The notes below the pieces were generated by a model, which was not told where the DNA came from, made no database searches, and was given only the letters and a program-made list of their open reading frames with translations. A stretch of DNA of 64,000 bases from Coenobita brevimanus (taxonomy: Eukaryota; Arthropoda; Malacostraca; Decapoda; Coenobitidae): positions 26,005,064-26,069,063 of the forward strand of contig CM064632.1 of the NCBI GenBank assembly GCA_032717465.1, given 5' to 3'. Below, piece by piece: positions 11,181 to 21,900 of the stretch (its first letter is position 1; every line of letters starts with the position of its first letter). Both the position numbers and the translations under genes were made by a program.

Positions 11181-11520
11181 ACAGACGGGAGACAAGAGTT
11201 AAGCAAAAGAGGGGGATCAGTGCACAGTCTTGGACAAAAGTATTGATTCTTCCTTGCAATAAGCTTGACTCTCATCATCCCAACCGTAATTCGCACACCT
11301 GACAGATAATGTGAGGAAGCATACTGATCAAATTGAAGTGAGCCACGTAATCATTCACCCATCATTCATTCTTACGGAGCCCTGCCTCTACCGCACCGAG
11401 ACAACGAGCTGCACATTTATTTTTTTACAGTCGTTCTTCGTACATACGCTCATGAATAACTGTAAAATCAGCAGTGAGGAAGGGGAAAAACTAGTGTCTG
11501 AAAGTTTCATTCTTTGTGGC
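11181..11520. other. No feature recognised
   Basis: Mixed-composition sequence between the minisatellite and a foldback repeat; nothing identifiable. Confidence 0.35.
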
Positions 11521-11921
11521 ATAGCAGGGCTTCGTAACACTTCATAATTAGCGACTTATTTAGGCTACCACACCATAGCATTCTCCTGTATGATATATTT
11601 AGAATAAATAGCGACATACCTTACACCAGTGACAAACGAAAAGATATGGAGTTGTTGTTGTTGTTATGCCCCCAGGGTTACGTCGGCGTGAATCCAGTGG
11701 TCTGCAGACTGAAGCTGGCCCTATCTGCAGTTCATCATCATCCTTTTGGAGGATAGGGAGGGAGCTGAGGGACGTTTGTATAACTGGACAGTAGAGTCAC
11801 GTCTTTATTTTGATGCCACCACGTGAAGGCGACCCTCCCCAACACGAAATAGAGATGCACTGAAATGCTCTGAAACAATCGCTATGGAACAGATGCTACG
11901 AAATTACCAAAGCCACTTAGT
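11521..11921. repeat. Foldback repeat family A, copy 3, split by another repeat
   Basis: The left half (GGCTTCGTAACACTTCATAA, GCGACTTATTTA) and right half (ATCGCTATGGAACAGATGCTACG) match the two ends of family A, but the centre is interrupted by about 190 bp that belong to a separate dispersed repeat (11651-11843). This is a nested insertion. Confidence 0.62.
11651..11843 (+). repeat. Dispersed repeat K, copy 1, nested in foldback A
   Basis: Starts with a (GTT)n run. It then shares the ordered blocks GTGAATCCAGTGG, CTGCAGACTGA, GGGAGGGAGCTGAG and ACACGTGAAGG-like sequence with 37262-37440, at moderate identity. It may be a SINE or a short non-autonomous element; no RNA polymerase III boxes are clear. 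Confidence 0.55.
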
Positions 11922-12573
11922 AGCCTAATTGACCCCATTTCGAACCCTCCCGCAGTAATCCAGATCTTGCAGTGAAAGAAGGCGGTTTTTTTTTACTATC
12001 ATATTATTCTTTCGTAGTTCCTTTCACTTCACTCTCACTGCAAGGTAGTTACTCCTCTCCACATCAGACTGTGACCCCGGCTCTCTCTCTCTCTCTCTCT
12101 CTTTCTCTTTCTCTCAACTTTACGACTGATATGTAACCTGATCTTGGTCTAACTCGGACTCATCCCAGCCCATATCCCGCAACAAATATCTCATTGCTAC
12201 TTAACCCATCGGCTGCGATGGATTTCACCAAGTTGAACAGAATCGTCTGGCATGATCAGTTTTCCAGAGCCAAATGAAATCGTTTCGTGGGAATAATCAG
12301 AATAAAATACAAAGTACATGTTACGGCGAAAGGATGGACGATTCCAGGCTCGCGTTTGAACCCAATAAGCTTAATGAAATCGTTTGACGAAAGCTGTAAT
12401 GAACCGTCGAAGTAATTCCCACTATAAAAGAGTTATGAACCGTCGGAGTAATTCCCACCATAAAAGAGTTAATGGTAGCACACGGGCAAGAGGGTTTGGT
12501 GTTGTACGTTGTTCATTTATTTACTTATTTATTTATTGCCATAGACAATAATTTACTGACACATTCCGATTTT
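11922..12573. other. No gene; (CT)n and a 36-bp tandem duplication
   Basis: A (CT)n tract lies at about 12081-12116. At 12402-12472 a unit of about 36 bp containing AGTAATTCCCAC and TAAAAGAGTTA is repeated twice. The preceding AACCCATCGGCTGCGATGG resembles other AACCC-start motifs in the window (near 37600, 47225, 58550), possibly ends of another small repeat family. Confidence 0.45.
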
Positions 12574-12817
12574 GGTACACTTCACCCACTTTTATTTGGT
12601 TCAGGGTTTCATATTTTTCCTTCTTTTTTTTTTTTCCTCACATGGTTTAGTACTAAAGATAGACAATGCTGCGACTCTATATTCTTTCCGTGGCTTTTTT
12701 TTTTTTTTTTTTTTTTTCGTGGCTACCACTATATTCTGGTGTTATTATATTGTTACGGCTCAGCAGTGAAGACACAGAGATGGCAGTTGTAGGCCATTTT
12801 AGTGTAAAAGGAGTATA
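12574..12817. repeat. Foldback repeat family B, copy 1, with T-run insertions
   Basis: The centre (GACAATGCTGCGACTCTATA, then ATTCTGGTGTTAT) and right end (TGTAGGCCATTTTAGTG...GAGTATA) match the family at 37813-38038. The left end is weak (ACACTTCACCCACTTT). Two T-runs (12623-12637 and 12697-12717) disrupt the copy. Open frames here are low-complexity artefacts. Confidence 0.55.
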
Positions 12818-13822
12818 ACTCCCAGCTCCTCCTCCTCCTCCTCCTCCTGGCATCCACTAACATTCAGAGCGGCTGAATTTTGATGGAAGAAGGAATCGTG
12901 CAGCATCTTCAAAATAAAACTCTATTTTCGTGGCACATCTATTAACATTCCCAGGCTCTTCTGACTCACTCTCAGTTCCATGTACTCCCCTGACATTATT
13001 TACTAATTATTTGAGTAAATTTTGACAATATCAATACCTGTAGGCCCCTATGACTAAGATGATTGCTTGCATCTGACAAAAAGATAATGTATTTACCCCG
13101 TTCATTTTAGTTGAGCTGATAATAAGAGCAGTCTCAGGCTCCTCACAATTAAAATGCTAAAGTTGTCCTAACCATGACCGCCATACACAACGAAAATTGA
13201 TTGAAAATTGCAAACCCATACAACCCTATCCCCAATCCAGCCCTGGCCAAAATTAAAATCGTTTGCTCTTTGGTCAGTTACTCTCGCTTTTGACAGTTTA
13301 TTTTATATTGATGTTTTTATTGCATTCGTTATAGGTCAGTGATTATTTTGGCCCTATAATTGGTCCGTGAGTCTTGCTTCTGACGACATGTTTTATTTGA
13401 CTATCCGGCAGCTGAATGTAAAGCGTACCTATGAAAAAATAATAAAAATAATTATACCAGAAAGATTATGTGCAGATGTTTTTGCCACAGTACTGTACCA
13501 CGTTTGATTTTTGTATTTCTGGATCCCACTTTTTTCCACTCTTTTGTGAGAAAATAGGTCTAGATGACTACGATGATGATGATGATGATGATGATAGTGA
13601 TGTTGATGATTAATAATTGACTGATGATGATGATGATGACGATGACGATGACGATGATTCATGATGATGGTGAGGAAGACGATGATTGATGATGATGGAA
13701 ATGATCATAATAACGATGTTTTGTTGCATTTTCTTCAGGCATTTACCTTAATCGTTTATTCATATTATCCAAGACTGATTTCACTTTTGTTGGCAATACT
13801 GCAGTCATTTATATATTAATGT
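12818..13822. other. No gene; (CTC)n and (GAT)n microsatellites
   Basis: Contains (CTC)n at about 12825-12847 and an interrupted (GAT)n tract at 13570-13700. The rest is AT-rich with no recognised feature. A His-rich frame on the minus strand is a product of the GAT repeat. Confidence 0.5.
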
Positions 13823-13846
13823 TTCGTTCTCTTCTTCCAGGTAAGT
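13823..13846 (+). promoter_or_regulatory. Adjacent 3' and 5' splice signals (recursive-splicing point candidate)
   Basis: A pyrimidine-rich run ending CTTCTTCCAG abuts GTAAGT at 13840/13841, so a good acceptor is followed at once by a consensus donor with no exon between. Exactly this arrangement marks ratchet points in long Drosophila introns. An ATTAATG a few bases upstream could serve as a branch point. No flanking exon is seen in the window, so function is inference; chance occurrence is unlikely but not excluded. Confidence 0.35.
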
Positions 13847-14040
13847 TCTGCTTTGTGTACCTTCCACTGGGCGTCGCTGTGGTATGTACTGAACACGTTT
13901 TATGTGCTAGACTCCATTTTTCATCTGATGGAACCGGGCATCTTCCCTCCACTTGCAAAATTATGGCTGTTTGATAGTCAGTGAACCTTAGTTATATGAT
14001 CGGAATGTGCCTACTTGTTCGCGTGTCAAAGACATCTTCC

Positions 14041-14755
14041 AGTCCCACCAACTCCCACAGCCACCACAAGCACCCACAACCACCACAAGCTACCACAACC
14101 ACCACAAACTACCACAACCACCACAAACTACCACAACCACCACAAACTACCACAACCGCAACAAATCCACAGCCACCACAAACACCAACAACCACCACAA
14201 ACACCCACAGCCACCACAAACTACCACAAACTACCACAGCCACCACAAACACCCACAACCACCATAAACTCCCACAACCACCACAAACTACCACCACCAC
14301 CACAAACTACCACAACCACCACAGACTACCACAACCACCACAAACCCCCACAACCACCGCAGACTACCACAACCACCACAAACTACCACAACCACCGCAG
14401 ACTACCACAACCACCACAAACTACCACAACCACCGCAGACTACCACAACCACCACAAACTCCCACAACCTCCACAAATTACCACAACCACCACAAATTAC
14501 CACAACCACCACAGACTGCCACAACCACCAAAAACTCCCACAATCACCACAGACTACTACAATCACAACAAACCCCCACAACCACCGAAGACTACCACAA
14601 CCACCACAAACTCCCACAACCACCACAAACTCCCACAACCACCACAAACTACCACAACCACCACAAACTCCTACAAACTCCCACAACCACCACAAACTCC
14701 CACAACCACCACAAACTCCCACAACCACCACAAAATACCACAACCACCACAGAGC
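14041..14755. repeat. 19-bp minisatellite (ACCACAAACT / ACCACAACC), about 37 units
   Basis: CCACAAACT starts recur every 19 bp (for example 14102, 14121, 14140). Variants include CTCCCACAA and GCAGACTACC units. Because 19 is not a multiple of three and no unit contains a stop codon, frames of 260 codons or more stay open, reading as His/Asn/Thr/Pro/Gln repeats with a 19-residue period, and Gly/Val/Cys/Trp repeats on the other strand. No part supports a protein gene. Each unit contains two ACCACA motifs. Confidence 0.92.
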
Positions 14756-15100
14756 CCACCATCCCGACCCCAGGCGAAAAGTAGGCTGCCAGAATAGACC
14801 TAATTATATCTCAGTTACCTCTGACAGGCAATTCCCTCAGTAATGAAGGTCTGTATATCTACGCTATTACCCTCCTAGTTCTAACCTCGCTGGCTTAATT
14901 AAAGACCTTTTTAAGGTAATTTGTCCCGTAATCTAATCACCATTCACGGACATGTCTCACGGGTACAGAACCAGACAATAATATCGTTTTACTTTTTTGT
15001 CGAACAGTTACAGTACAGTATGCTTATATAACATTCTGGAAAGTTAATTCGGTTCCAGAGATTACTATGTTTTGAAAGTAGCTGCTCACTTCAGCGTATC
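14756..15100. other. No feature recognised
   Basis: AT-rich sequence after the minisatellite with no repeat or coding signal that I can identify. Confidence 0.35.
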
Positions 15101-15470
15101 CTACGTCTCCTTCACACCTCCACCTCATTCCCGCACACTTTCCTTGACAGTTCTTCATTCTCATCCTCTCCACATGTTCGAGCTATCTCGGAGTCTTTCC
15201 CATAATACTTTCAATCACATCCACACCAATCACCTCCAAACCAGTCACATCCACACCAGTCACATCCTCACCAATCACATCCACCCCAATCACATCCACC
15301 CCAATCACATCCACGCCAACACCACAGCGCCCCTTCACTTTCTTATTTATCTATCCTTCTCTCCACGTAAGTGCACATGCTCCTTTAGGATAATTCATTT
15401 CCATTGCCTTCTTCCTTGACAAGCTTTCCTCCAACAAGGTCTAAACTTGATTTCCATCAGCTCAAAGATC
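15101..15470 (-). mobile_element. Decayed RTE-type retrotransposon fragment (C-terminal region)
   Basis: The stretch parallels the antisense RTE fragment at 24350-24575: CTCCACATG, AACACCACAGCGCCCCTTCA, CTTTCTTATTTATCTATCCTTCTCTCCA, AATTCATTTCCATTGCC and CAACAAGGTC occur in the same order. These positions correspond to the WFGHVERM to RLTNEEVKERCGVDVDV part of the protein in the better-preserved copies. Substitutions and indels have destroyed the frame. An internal tandem expansion is listed separately. Confidence 0.65.
15222..15325. repeat. 16-bp minisatellite inside the RTE fragment
   Basis: Units of about 16 bp based on CACATCCACCCCAAT recur about six to seven times. The matching place in the intact copies encodes GVDVDV, where CACATCCACATC already forms a short internal repeat. 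The array therefore probably grew from the retrotransposon's own coding sequence. Confidence 0.7.
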
Positions 15471-15985
15471 ATTTCTCCAGCATCTCCGGTGAAGACTATG
15501 AGACATAAGTTTTTGAAACACCTCCTCTTTTAAATACGTTCCATATTATAGTTCATCTGGAAAAAGTATTTGGCCAGTGTCAGTCAAACGTATAGGTTTT
15601 GCGGTTTACTTGAAAGCACAAAATATAAATGAAAATTAGACAGATCCAGAAAAAAAAAAAGTGATTCTCGCCATTGTCTGACTCATGATGGATAAACAAC
15701 AAACATCCACTCGCTTACACGTCCAGTCCCCTTTAGGCTGTAGTAGACAATTTATTTAGCTAAGGTAGAGATGATGAGAGTCCATCTTTGGCGCCTGAAA
15801 TATGGCCCTGAATTCTCTCCTACATATGCATTTACACATTTACAAATCCCACACCGTGGCACTGAGTTATGATCGAACTGTGATATATTTGCGCCGACGG
15901 TGTGATAAATATGCTGCGTTGAGTAAATACCAGATCTATGAGGGAGACATTGCATAAAAATAGTACATGCATAGACCTGTCCCCC
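15471..15985. other. No feature recognised
   Basis: AT-rich sequence with an A-run near 15648-15660; no coding or repeat signal apart from this. Confidence 0.35.
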
Positions 15986-15987
15986 CC

Positions 15988-16036
<49 letters not shown>

Positions 16037-16094
16037 CACTGTGAGGCCATGTGTATGATGATGTGGGAAAGGAAGGGAAAGACGGTGGTTTTGT

Positions 16095-16150
<56 letters not shown>

Positions 16151-16303
16151 TTTTTTGTCTTGATATGTGATATCTGATGTTTATTTTTTTTGTATTTATA
16201 GTTCGTGTTTCAGCCTATATGTGTGTCTGTATGGGAGTTTATGTTTCTTGGTGTCTGTGCATACATTGCATTCTTGCTCCATGTTTGTGTACCTTTGTGT
16301 CGT

Positions 16304-16346
<43 letters not shown>
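15986..16346. repeat. (CA)n and (GT)n cluster
   Basis: (CA)n lies at about 15991-16038, (GT)n at 16098-16149 and (GT)n at 16305-16346. The first is complementary to the others, so the region can fold on itself. Cys/Val open frames arise from the GT tracts. Confidence 0.85.
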
Positions 16347-16347
<1 letters not shown>

Positions 16348-16710
16348 GGGGTTGTGAACAAAAAAGCCTAGATATATTCTGGTACTGGCCAACCCCTCAC
16401 TGGATCCGGCGTCAGACTGAAAAAAAAAAAATGTAATATCACCGTATTGGTTCCTTGAATGGCCATTACGGAAAAATGAAATGGTAAACAGTCTGTAAAT
16501 GAAAGAACTCCGAAAAATAAAGAAGTATTGTTTAGTGGGAAGGTACAGTAATTTCCGGGTGACTTGGAGCGTCTGCAGGTGTAAATAGAGACTGATTAAA
16601 TTATAGGTGTGTATTTTTAACCAGGTGAAGAGAGAGGGAGATTTGTGAAGAGGGGGGAAGTAGGGAGCGGAGGGAGGGGGAAGGAGGTTGAGAAGCAGCG
16701 GAATTAGGTG

Positions 16711-16712
<2 letters not shown>
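16347..16712. other. No feature recognised
   Basis: Mixed sequence with purine-rich patches near 16620-16700; no gene or dispersed repeat recognised. Confidence 0.35.
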
Positions 16713-16777
<65 letters not shown>

Positions 16778-16790
16778 GACGGAGACAGAG
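16713..16790. repeat. (GA)n followed by (ACAG)n compound microsatellite
   Basis: A GA tract (about 16713-16740) passes into roughly nine ACAG units (about 16740-16776) and back to GA-rich sequence. Confidence 0.85.
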
Positions 16791-16867
16791 AGAGAATTAT
16801 AGCCTGGCAAATCTGAATGCCAGGGACAAACTGTTCCAAAAACTGTGCCGAAAACAGTGGTTTATAT

Positions 16868-17165
16868 CGCGGGGGGGGGGGGGGATTCTTTTACGGTGTG
16901 GTCTGGGGGAGGGGGAAGTGGTCTGGGAAAGTGGGGAATGGTCTGAGGAAGTGGGGAGTGGTCTGGGGGAGGGGGCTGTGGTCTGGGGGAGGGGGCAGTG
17001 GTCTGGGGGAGGGGGAGTGGACTGCGGGAGGGGGAGTGAACTGGGGGAGGAGGGAGTGCTCTGAGGGAGGGGGGAGTTGTCTGGGGGAGGGGAAAATGGT
17101 CAGGGGGGGAGGATGGTCTGGGGAGGGGGAGAGTGGTCTGGGGAGGGGGTAGTGGTCTGGGGGAG
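16868..17165 (+). repeat. G-rich minisatellite, GGTCTGGGGGAGGGGG units
   Basis: After a G-run at about 16870-16884, units of about 17-20 bp based on GTGGTCTGGGGGAGGGGG repeat about 16 times to 17165. Nearly every unit has two or more runs of three to six G, so the plus strand has very high G-quadruplex potential. Gly-rich and Pro-rich frames over it are artefacts. Confidence 0.85.
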
Positions 17166-17205
17166 AAATATACATAGTCTTCCCATGTGTCTAGCGATGG
17201 TATTC

Positions 17206-17408
17206 TCGTCGGTTAAGGAAGATCCCTGACACCTTTTCCTAAGCGATTTATTTTGCTTATTACACCTTACTGTCCTGTTCTGTGTAACATAAATCCTTCC
17301 AGTATCGCTAAATTCTGCATAAATAACGTACAGTCGAATATAAACCAACCATATCCAAAAATAAATCGCTAAGGAGGAGGTGTTAGGGAGCTTTCTTAAC
17401 TGACAGCT
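17206..17408. repeat. Foldback repeat family A, copy 4 (best preserved)
   Basis: The left end CTCGTCGGTTAAGGAAGATC...CCTAAGCGATTTATTTTG is mirrored by the right end AAAATAAATCGCTAAGGAGG...AGCTTTCTTAACTGA. The inverted ends are about 50 bp, with a centre of about 100 bp containing TTATTACACCTTACTGTCC. It carries no coding capacity. A target duplication was not identified. Confidence 0.75.
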
Positions 17409-17424
17409 CAGAGTCCTATTCTGC

Positions 17425-17525
17425 ATTGATTAGGCCCCGTAGCACTTCCTCATTAGGTATTTATTCTGCAAATTACACCTGAACATTGTCTTCTTTGGAA
17501 TATACCATCAGGTGGAGTATACACC
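17425..17525. repeat. Foldback repeat family A, copy 5 (one end only)
   Basis: CCCCGTAGCACTTCCTCATT, TTTATTCTGCAAATTACACC match the left half of family A. No right end follows before the next copy, so this is a fragment. Confidence 0.5.
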
Positions 17526-17641
17526 TGTAACTGCGAACCTTATGGTATATTGCAAACTGTCCTTCTTCATATATTCTTCTATTTGTCAGGTAATTTTTAT
17601 TTAATTAATTTGCATCAATAGCATAAATGAAAATATTGAAC

Positions 17642-17830
17642 AATAATACAAAAATTCGTAACACCTCTTCCTAAGTGATTCATTGTACATATTACACACT
17701 AGCATTCATTCTTTCTCCTTTAATCGTTTTAATGTCGATATAATTTGCAAGAAAAACATTCCATAGGTTATTGAGGTGTAATGTGCAAAATAAATAGCTA
17801 AGGAAAATGTTTTTGGAAGTCTCGAATACC
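17642..17830. repeat. Foldback repeat family A, copy 6
   Basis: The left end TTCGTAACACCTCTTCCTAA pairs with the right end AAAATAAATAGCTAAGGAAA. The centre includes TCGTTTTAATGTCGATAT, which is also seen in the copy at 52148-52312. Confidence 0.72.
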
Positions 17831-18237
17831 TCTTAAAGTACAATTTTTCGTTTAAAAAAAAAAAAAAATGGTAGTGATATAGTGCAATGTGTGCATTTCG
17901 TACTTAGCCATCATAAGGAAGTGTTGATTTTTGTTACCACTCTCCCTCTTCCATTGAGTGACCTTCGTACAGATGGCAATTGGGCGTTTCAAGCATGAAT
18001 TCATATACTGACTGACGCCTACAAAAACGGCCATTACCATCCCTCGTACTTTGTCAGCAGGGGCCAAGGTTAATTCGGGTTACCATTCTCCCCATATCCA
18101 TTGCAGGTGCCTCTTAAAGTTGGCAGTGGTTCATGCAGGGGTTTACTGGCATAAGCAAAATGAAAAACACGTCCTCGGGTTGAAGGTTTAGCCCGACTGA
18201 AAGACACATAGAGGAAGAACCAGAAAGTGAAACAGAA

Positions 18238-18239
<2 letters not shown>
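17831..18239. other. No feature recognised
   Basis: Contains an A-run near 17855-17868; otherwise no recognised feature. Confidence 0.35.
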
Positions 18240-19075
<836 letters not shown>

Positions 19076-19289
19076 CTATAGTTCAGGCACTTTAAGTTGC
19101 CTCAAATTTAATCTTTTTGTGTATTTTAAGTAGCTGATTGGCACAAGAAGACAATACTACGTCTCTACATGCTTTCTATAGTACGTCTTCGTGACTAGCA
19201 TCATATTCTGGTGTTAATCTATTGTTATGACTCAGCATTGAAGATGTAGGGATGGTAGTTTTAGGCCAAGGTAAAGTGAACAGAGTATA
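19076..19289. repeat. Foldback repeat family B, copy 2
   Basis: The left end TATAGTTCAGGCACTTTAAG and right end TTTTAGGCCAAGGTAAAGTG...CAGAGTATA form imperfect inverted ends. The centre TCGTGACTAGCATCATATTC, GGTGTTAATCTATTG, TGACTCAGCATTGAAG matches copies at 12574, 37813 and 51258. Confidence 0.65.
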
Positions 19290-19664
19290 GTGTTTAGTAG
19301 GTTAAAGGAAAAAGTAATATCTTAGGTGAAATATTATCCAGGGAATTTAACTGTAAAAATCTGGCCTCGTTGTAGTTAAGGTGAGTCGAGATTTACAGCA
19401 GTATAAATCCTCTCTTGGGGCTGTGTTTACCCGCTGTGTATATTACCCCTTCAGCCTCGTGATAAAGTTATTCTGTATACTCTATTCTTGCTGTGTTCAG
19501 GCGATTCCTTTCACCTTAAGACTGATTTCTAATGGTGAATGGGTAAATAAGGAGTTCCAGAAGTCTCTCCAGCTAAGTTTAATCGTAGAGAGAGAGAGAG
19601 AGAGAGAGAGAGATCAAGGGTCTTTCACTGTGAAGCACTGGGTAGGGTCGAGCTACTTCCCCAG
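19290..19664. other. No gene; short (GA)n at 19590-19612
   Basis: A 97-codon open frame crosses part of this stretch, but it has no domain, ends in the GA tract and has no start context worth noting. I do not support it as a gene. Confidence 0.35.
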
Positions 19665-20735
19665 CAATAGATAGTGGTGTTCCTGCCCTTAGAATCGGAT
19701 AGGTAGCGGTGTTAATGGGCCCTAAAGATTAGATAGATAGCGGTGTTAATGGGCCCATAGGATCAGGTAGATAATGGTGTTAATGGGCCCTTAGGATCAA
19801 CAAGGTAGCGGTGTTAATGGGCCCTTAGGAAATCAGATAGGTAGTGGTGTTAATGAGCCCTTAGGAAATCAGATAGGTAGTGGTGTTAATGAGCCCTTAG
19901 GATCAGATAGATAGTGGTGTTAATGGGCCCTTAGGATCAGATAGATAGTGGTGTTAATGAGCCCTTAGGAAATCAGATAGATAGTGGTGTTAATGGGCCC
20001 TTAGGATCAGCTAGATAATGGTATTAATGGGCCCTTAGGAAATCAGATAGATAGTGGTGTTAATGGGCCCTTAGGATCAGATAGATAGGGTGTTAATGGG
20101 CCCTTAGGAAATCAGATAGATAGTGGTGTTAATGGGCCCTTAGGATCAGATAGATAGTAATGTTAATGGGCCCTTAGGATCAGATAGATAATGGTATTAA
20201 TGGGCCCTTAGGATCAGATAGGTAGTGGTGTTCCTGCCCTTAGAATAAGATAGATAGTGGTGTTCCTTCCTTAGAATATGATAGGTAGTGGTGTTAATGG
20301 GCCCTTAGAATAAGAGAGATAGTGGTGTTCCTGCCCTTAGAATAAGATAGATAGTGGTGTTCCTGCCCTTAGAATAAGATAGATAGTGGTGTTCCTGCCC
20401 TTAGAATAAGATAGATAGTGGTGTTCCTGCCCTTAGAATAAGATAGATAGTGGTGTTCCTGCCCTTAGAATAAGATAGATAGTGGTGTTCCTGCCCTTAG
20501 AATATGATAGAGAGTGGTGTTCCTGCCCTTAGAATATGATAGATAGTGGTGTTCCTGCCCTTAGAATATGATAGATAGTGGTGTTCCTGCCCTTAGAATA
20601 TGATAGATAGTGGTGTTCCTGCCCTTAGAATATGATAGATAGTGGTGTTCCTGCCCTTAGAATATGATAGATAGTGGTGTTCCTGCCCTTAGAATTAGAT
20701 AGATAGTGGTGTTCCTGCCCCTAGGATCAGATACC
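19665..20735. repeat. Minisatellite of two unit types (about 32 copies)
   Basis: All units share GATAGATAGTGGTGTT. Type A continues AATGGGCCCTTAGGATCA (34 bp; 36-37 bp with AGGAAATCA) and fills about 19700-20225. Type B continues CCTGCCCTTAGAATAA (32 bp) and fills about 20227-20735. One type B unit opens the array, one type A unit lies within the B block (near 20285), and mosaic units joining the two types occur at block edges. Not CRISPR: there are no unique spacers. Confidence 0.93.
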
Positions 20736-20940
20736 CTTCCAGACCCACAAAACACCACCAGAACATGTATTAGACGGAAGTGAGGTCATGTCAGGTGCGT
20801 ACAGGTCACCCGCCATACGTACATCGCTAAGTAGTGTCCTGTCGCTCGCCTGTCCTGGTTTTCTCTCCGTGGATTTGACTCTCAGCCTCATTGGTCACAG
20901 GAGCCTGGGAGTCTTAATGGAGTAGGTTTGTAATTCACCA
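20736..20940. other. Unique sequence between tandem arrays
   Basis: GC-balanced sequence with no recognised coding or repeat feature. Confidence 0.35.
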
Positions 20941-21022
20941 TCACCCCAACCTTACATGGGGAAAAGGGACATGATGATGATGATGGCGATGATGATGATG
21001 ATGATGATAATGATGGTGGTGG

Positions 21023-21062
<40 letters not shown>

Positions 21063-21431
21063 GATCCCAGTCTTACATGAGAAAAAGGGATATCCCAACC
21101 TTACATGGGAAAAACTGACATGATGATGATGATGATGATGACGACGATGATGTTGATGACGATGATGATAATGATGATGACAATGATGATGATGATGATG
21201 ATGATGATGACGATGATGGTGATGATGATAATGATGATGATGATGATGATGTTGATGATCCCAACCTTACATGGGAAAAAGGGACATGATGATGATGATG
21301 ATCCCAACCTTACATGGGAAAAACGGACATGATGATGATGGTGATGATGACGACGACGATGATGATGATGATGATGATGACGATGATGATGATGATGATG
21401 ATGATCCCGACCTTACATGGAAAAAAGGGAC

Positions 21432-21463
<32 letters not shown>

Positions 21464-21475
21464 CTCTTCACCACC
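20941..21475. repeat. (GAT)n tract punctuated by a conserved 28-bp box
   Basis: A box CCCAACCTTACATGGGAAAA followed by AGGGACATG occurs about six times (near 20945, 21064, 21092, 21260, 21303, 21407). The boxes are separated by (GAT)n or GAT/GAC stretches of very different lengths. Met/Asp-rich frames are artefacts of GAT. The constant boxes and elastic spacers suggest repeated duplication of a box plus microsatellite unit. Confidence 0.85.
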
Positions 21476-21701
21476 AGATATTCGTGCCGAACTGAGAAAA
21501 TGCGTCCGTTGGCAGCAGTGACGTCCTCGGACTGAAGTGGAGAATTAAAAAACAAAACAGACTTTATTGTTACCTTCTTTTGTTTTGCGTGTGGTAGTAA
21601 ATCCAATATTGTTTTCATAATTACGTTAGTGGAGCGAGTTTCGCATATTTGATAGAGGTATTTTATGTTGTGTGAATTAAACTGAATATTTATCCCCGTG
21701 G

Positions 21702-21752
<51 letters not shown>

Positions 21753-21838
21753 TCCTGAGGGTTTATGTGGGTGCCGTCCAGAGCCTGACTTCATGATTTA
21801 TAGCACCACTTTCAACCTTCCGACGACTTTGCTTTTGG

Positions 21839-21887
<49 letters not shown>

Positions 21888-21900
21888 AAAGGGACCAGGG
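21476..21900. other. No gene; two (CT)n tracts
   Basis: (CT)n at 21708-21749 and 21841-21882, in otherwise unremarkable sequence. Confidence 0.5.

Noticed and set aside
10535..11302. 255-codon Pro/Ser-rich frame
   Set aside because: Same cause: a C/T-rich minisatellite without stop codons.
13981..14797. Two overlapping His/Asn/Thr/Pro-rich frames of 260-267 codons
   Set aside because: They come from the 19-bp minisatellite read in different phases.
19665..20735. Regular array that could suggest CRISPR
   Set aside because: Units are contiguous 32-37 bp repeats without unique spacers, there are no cas genes, and the context is eukaryotic.
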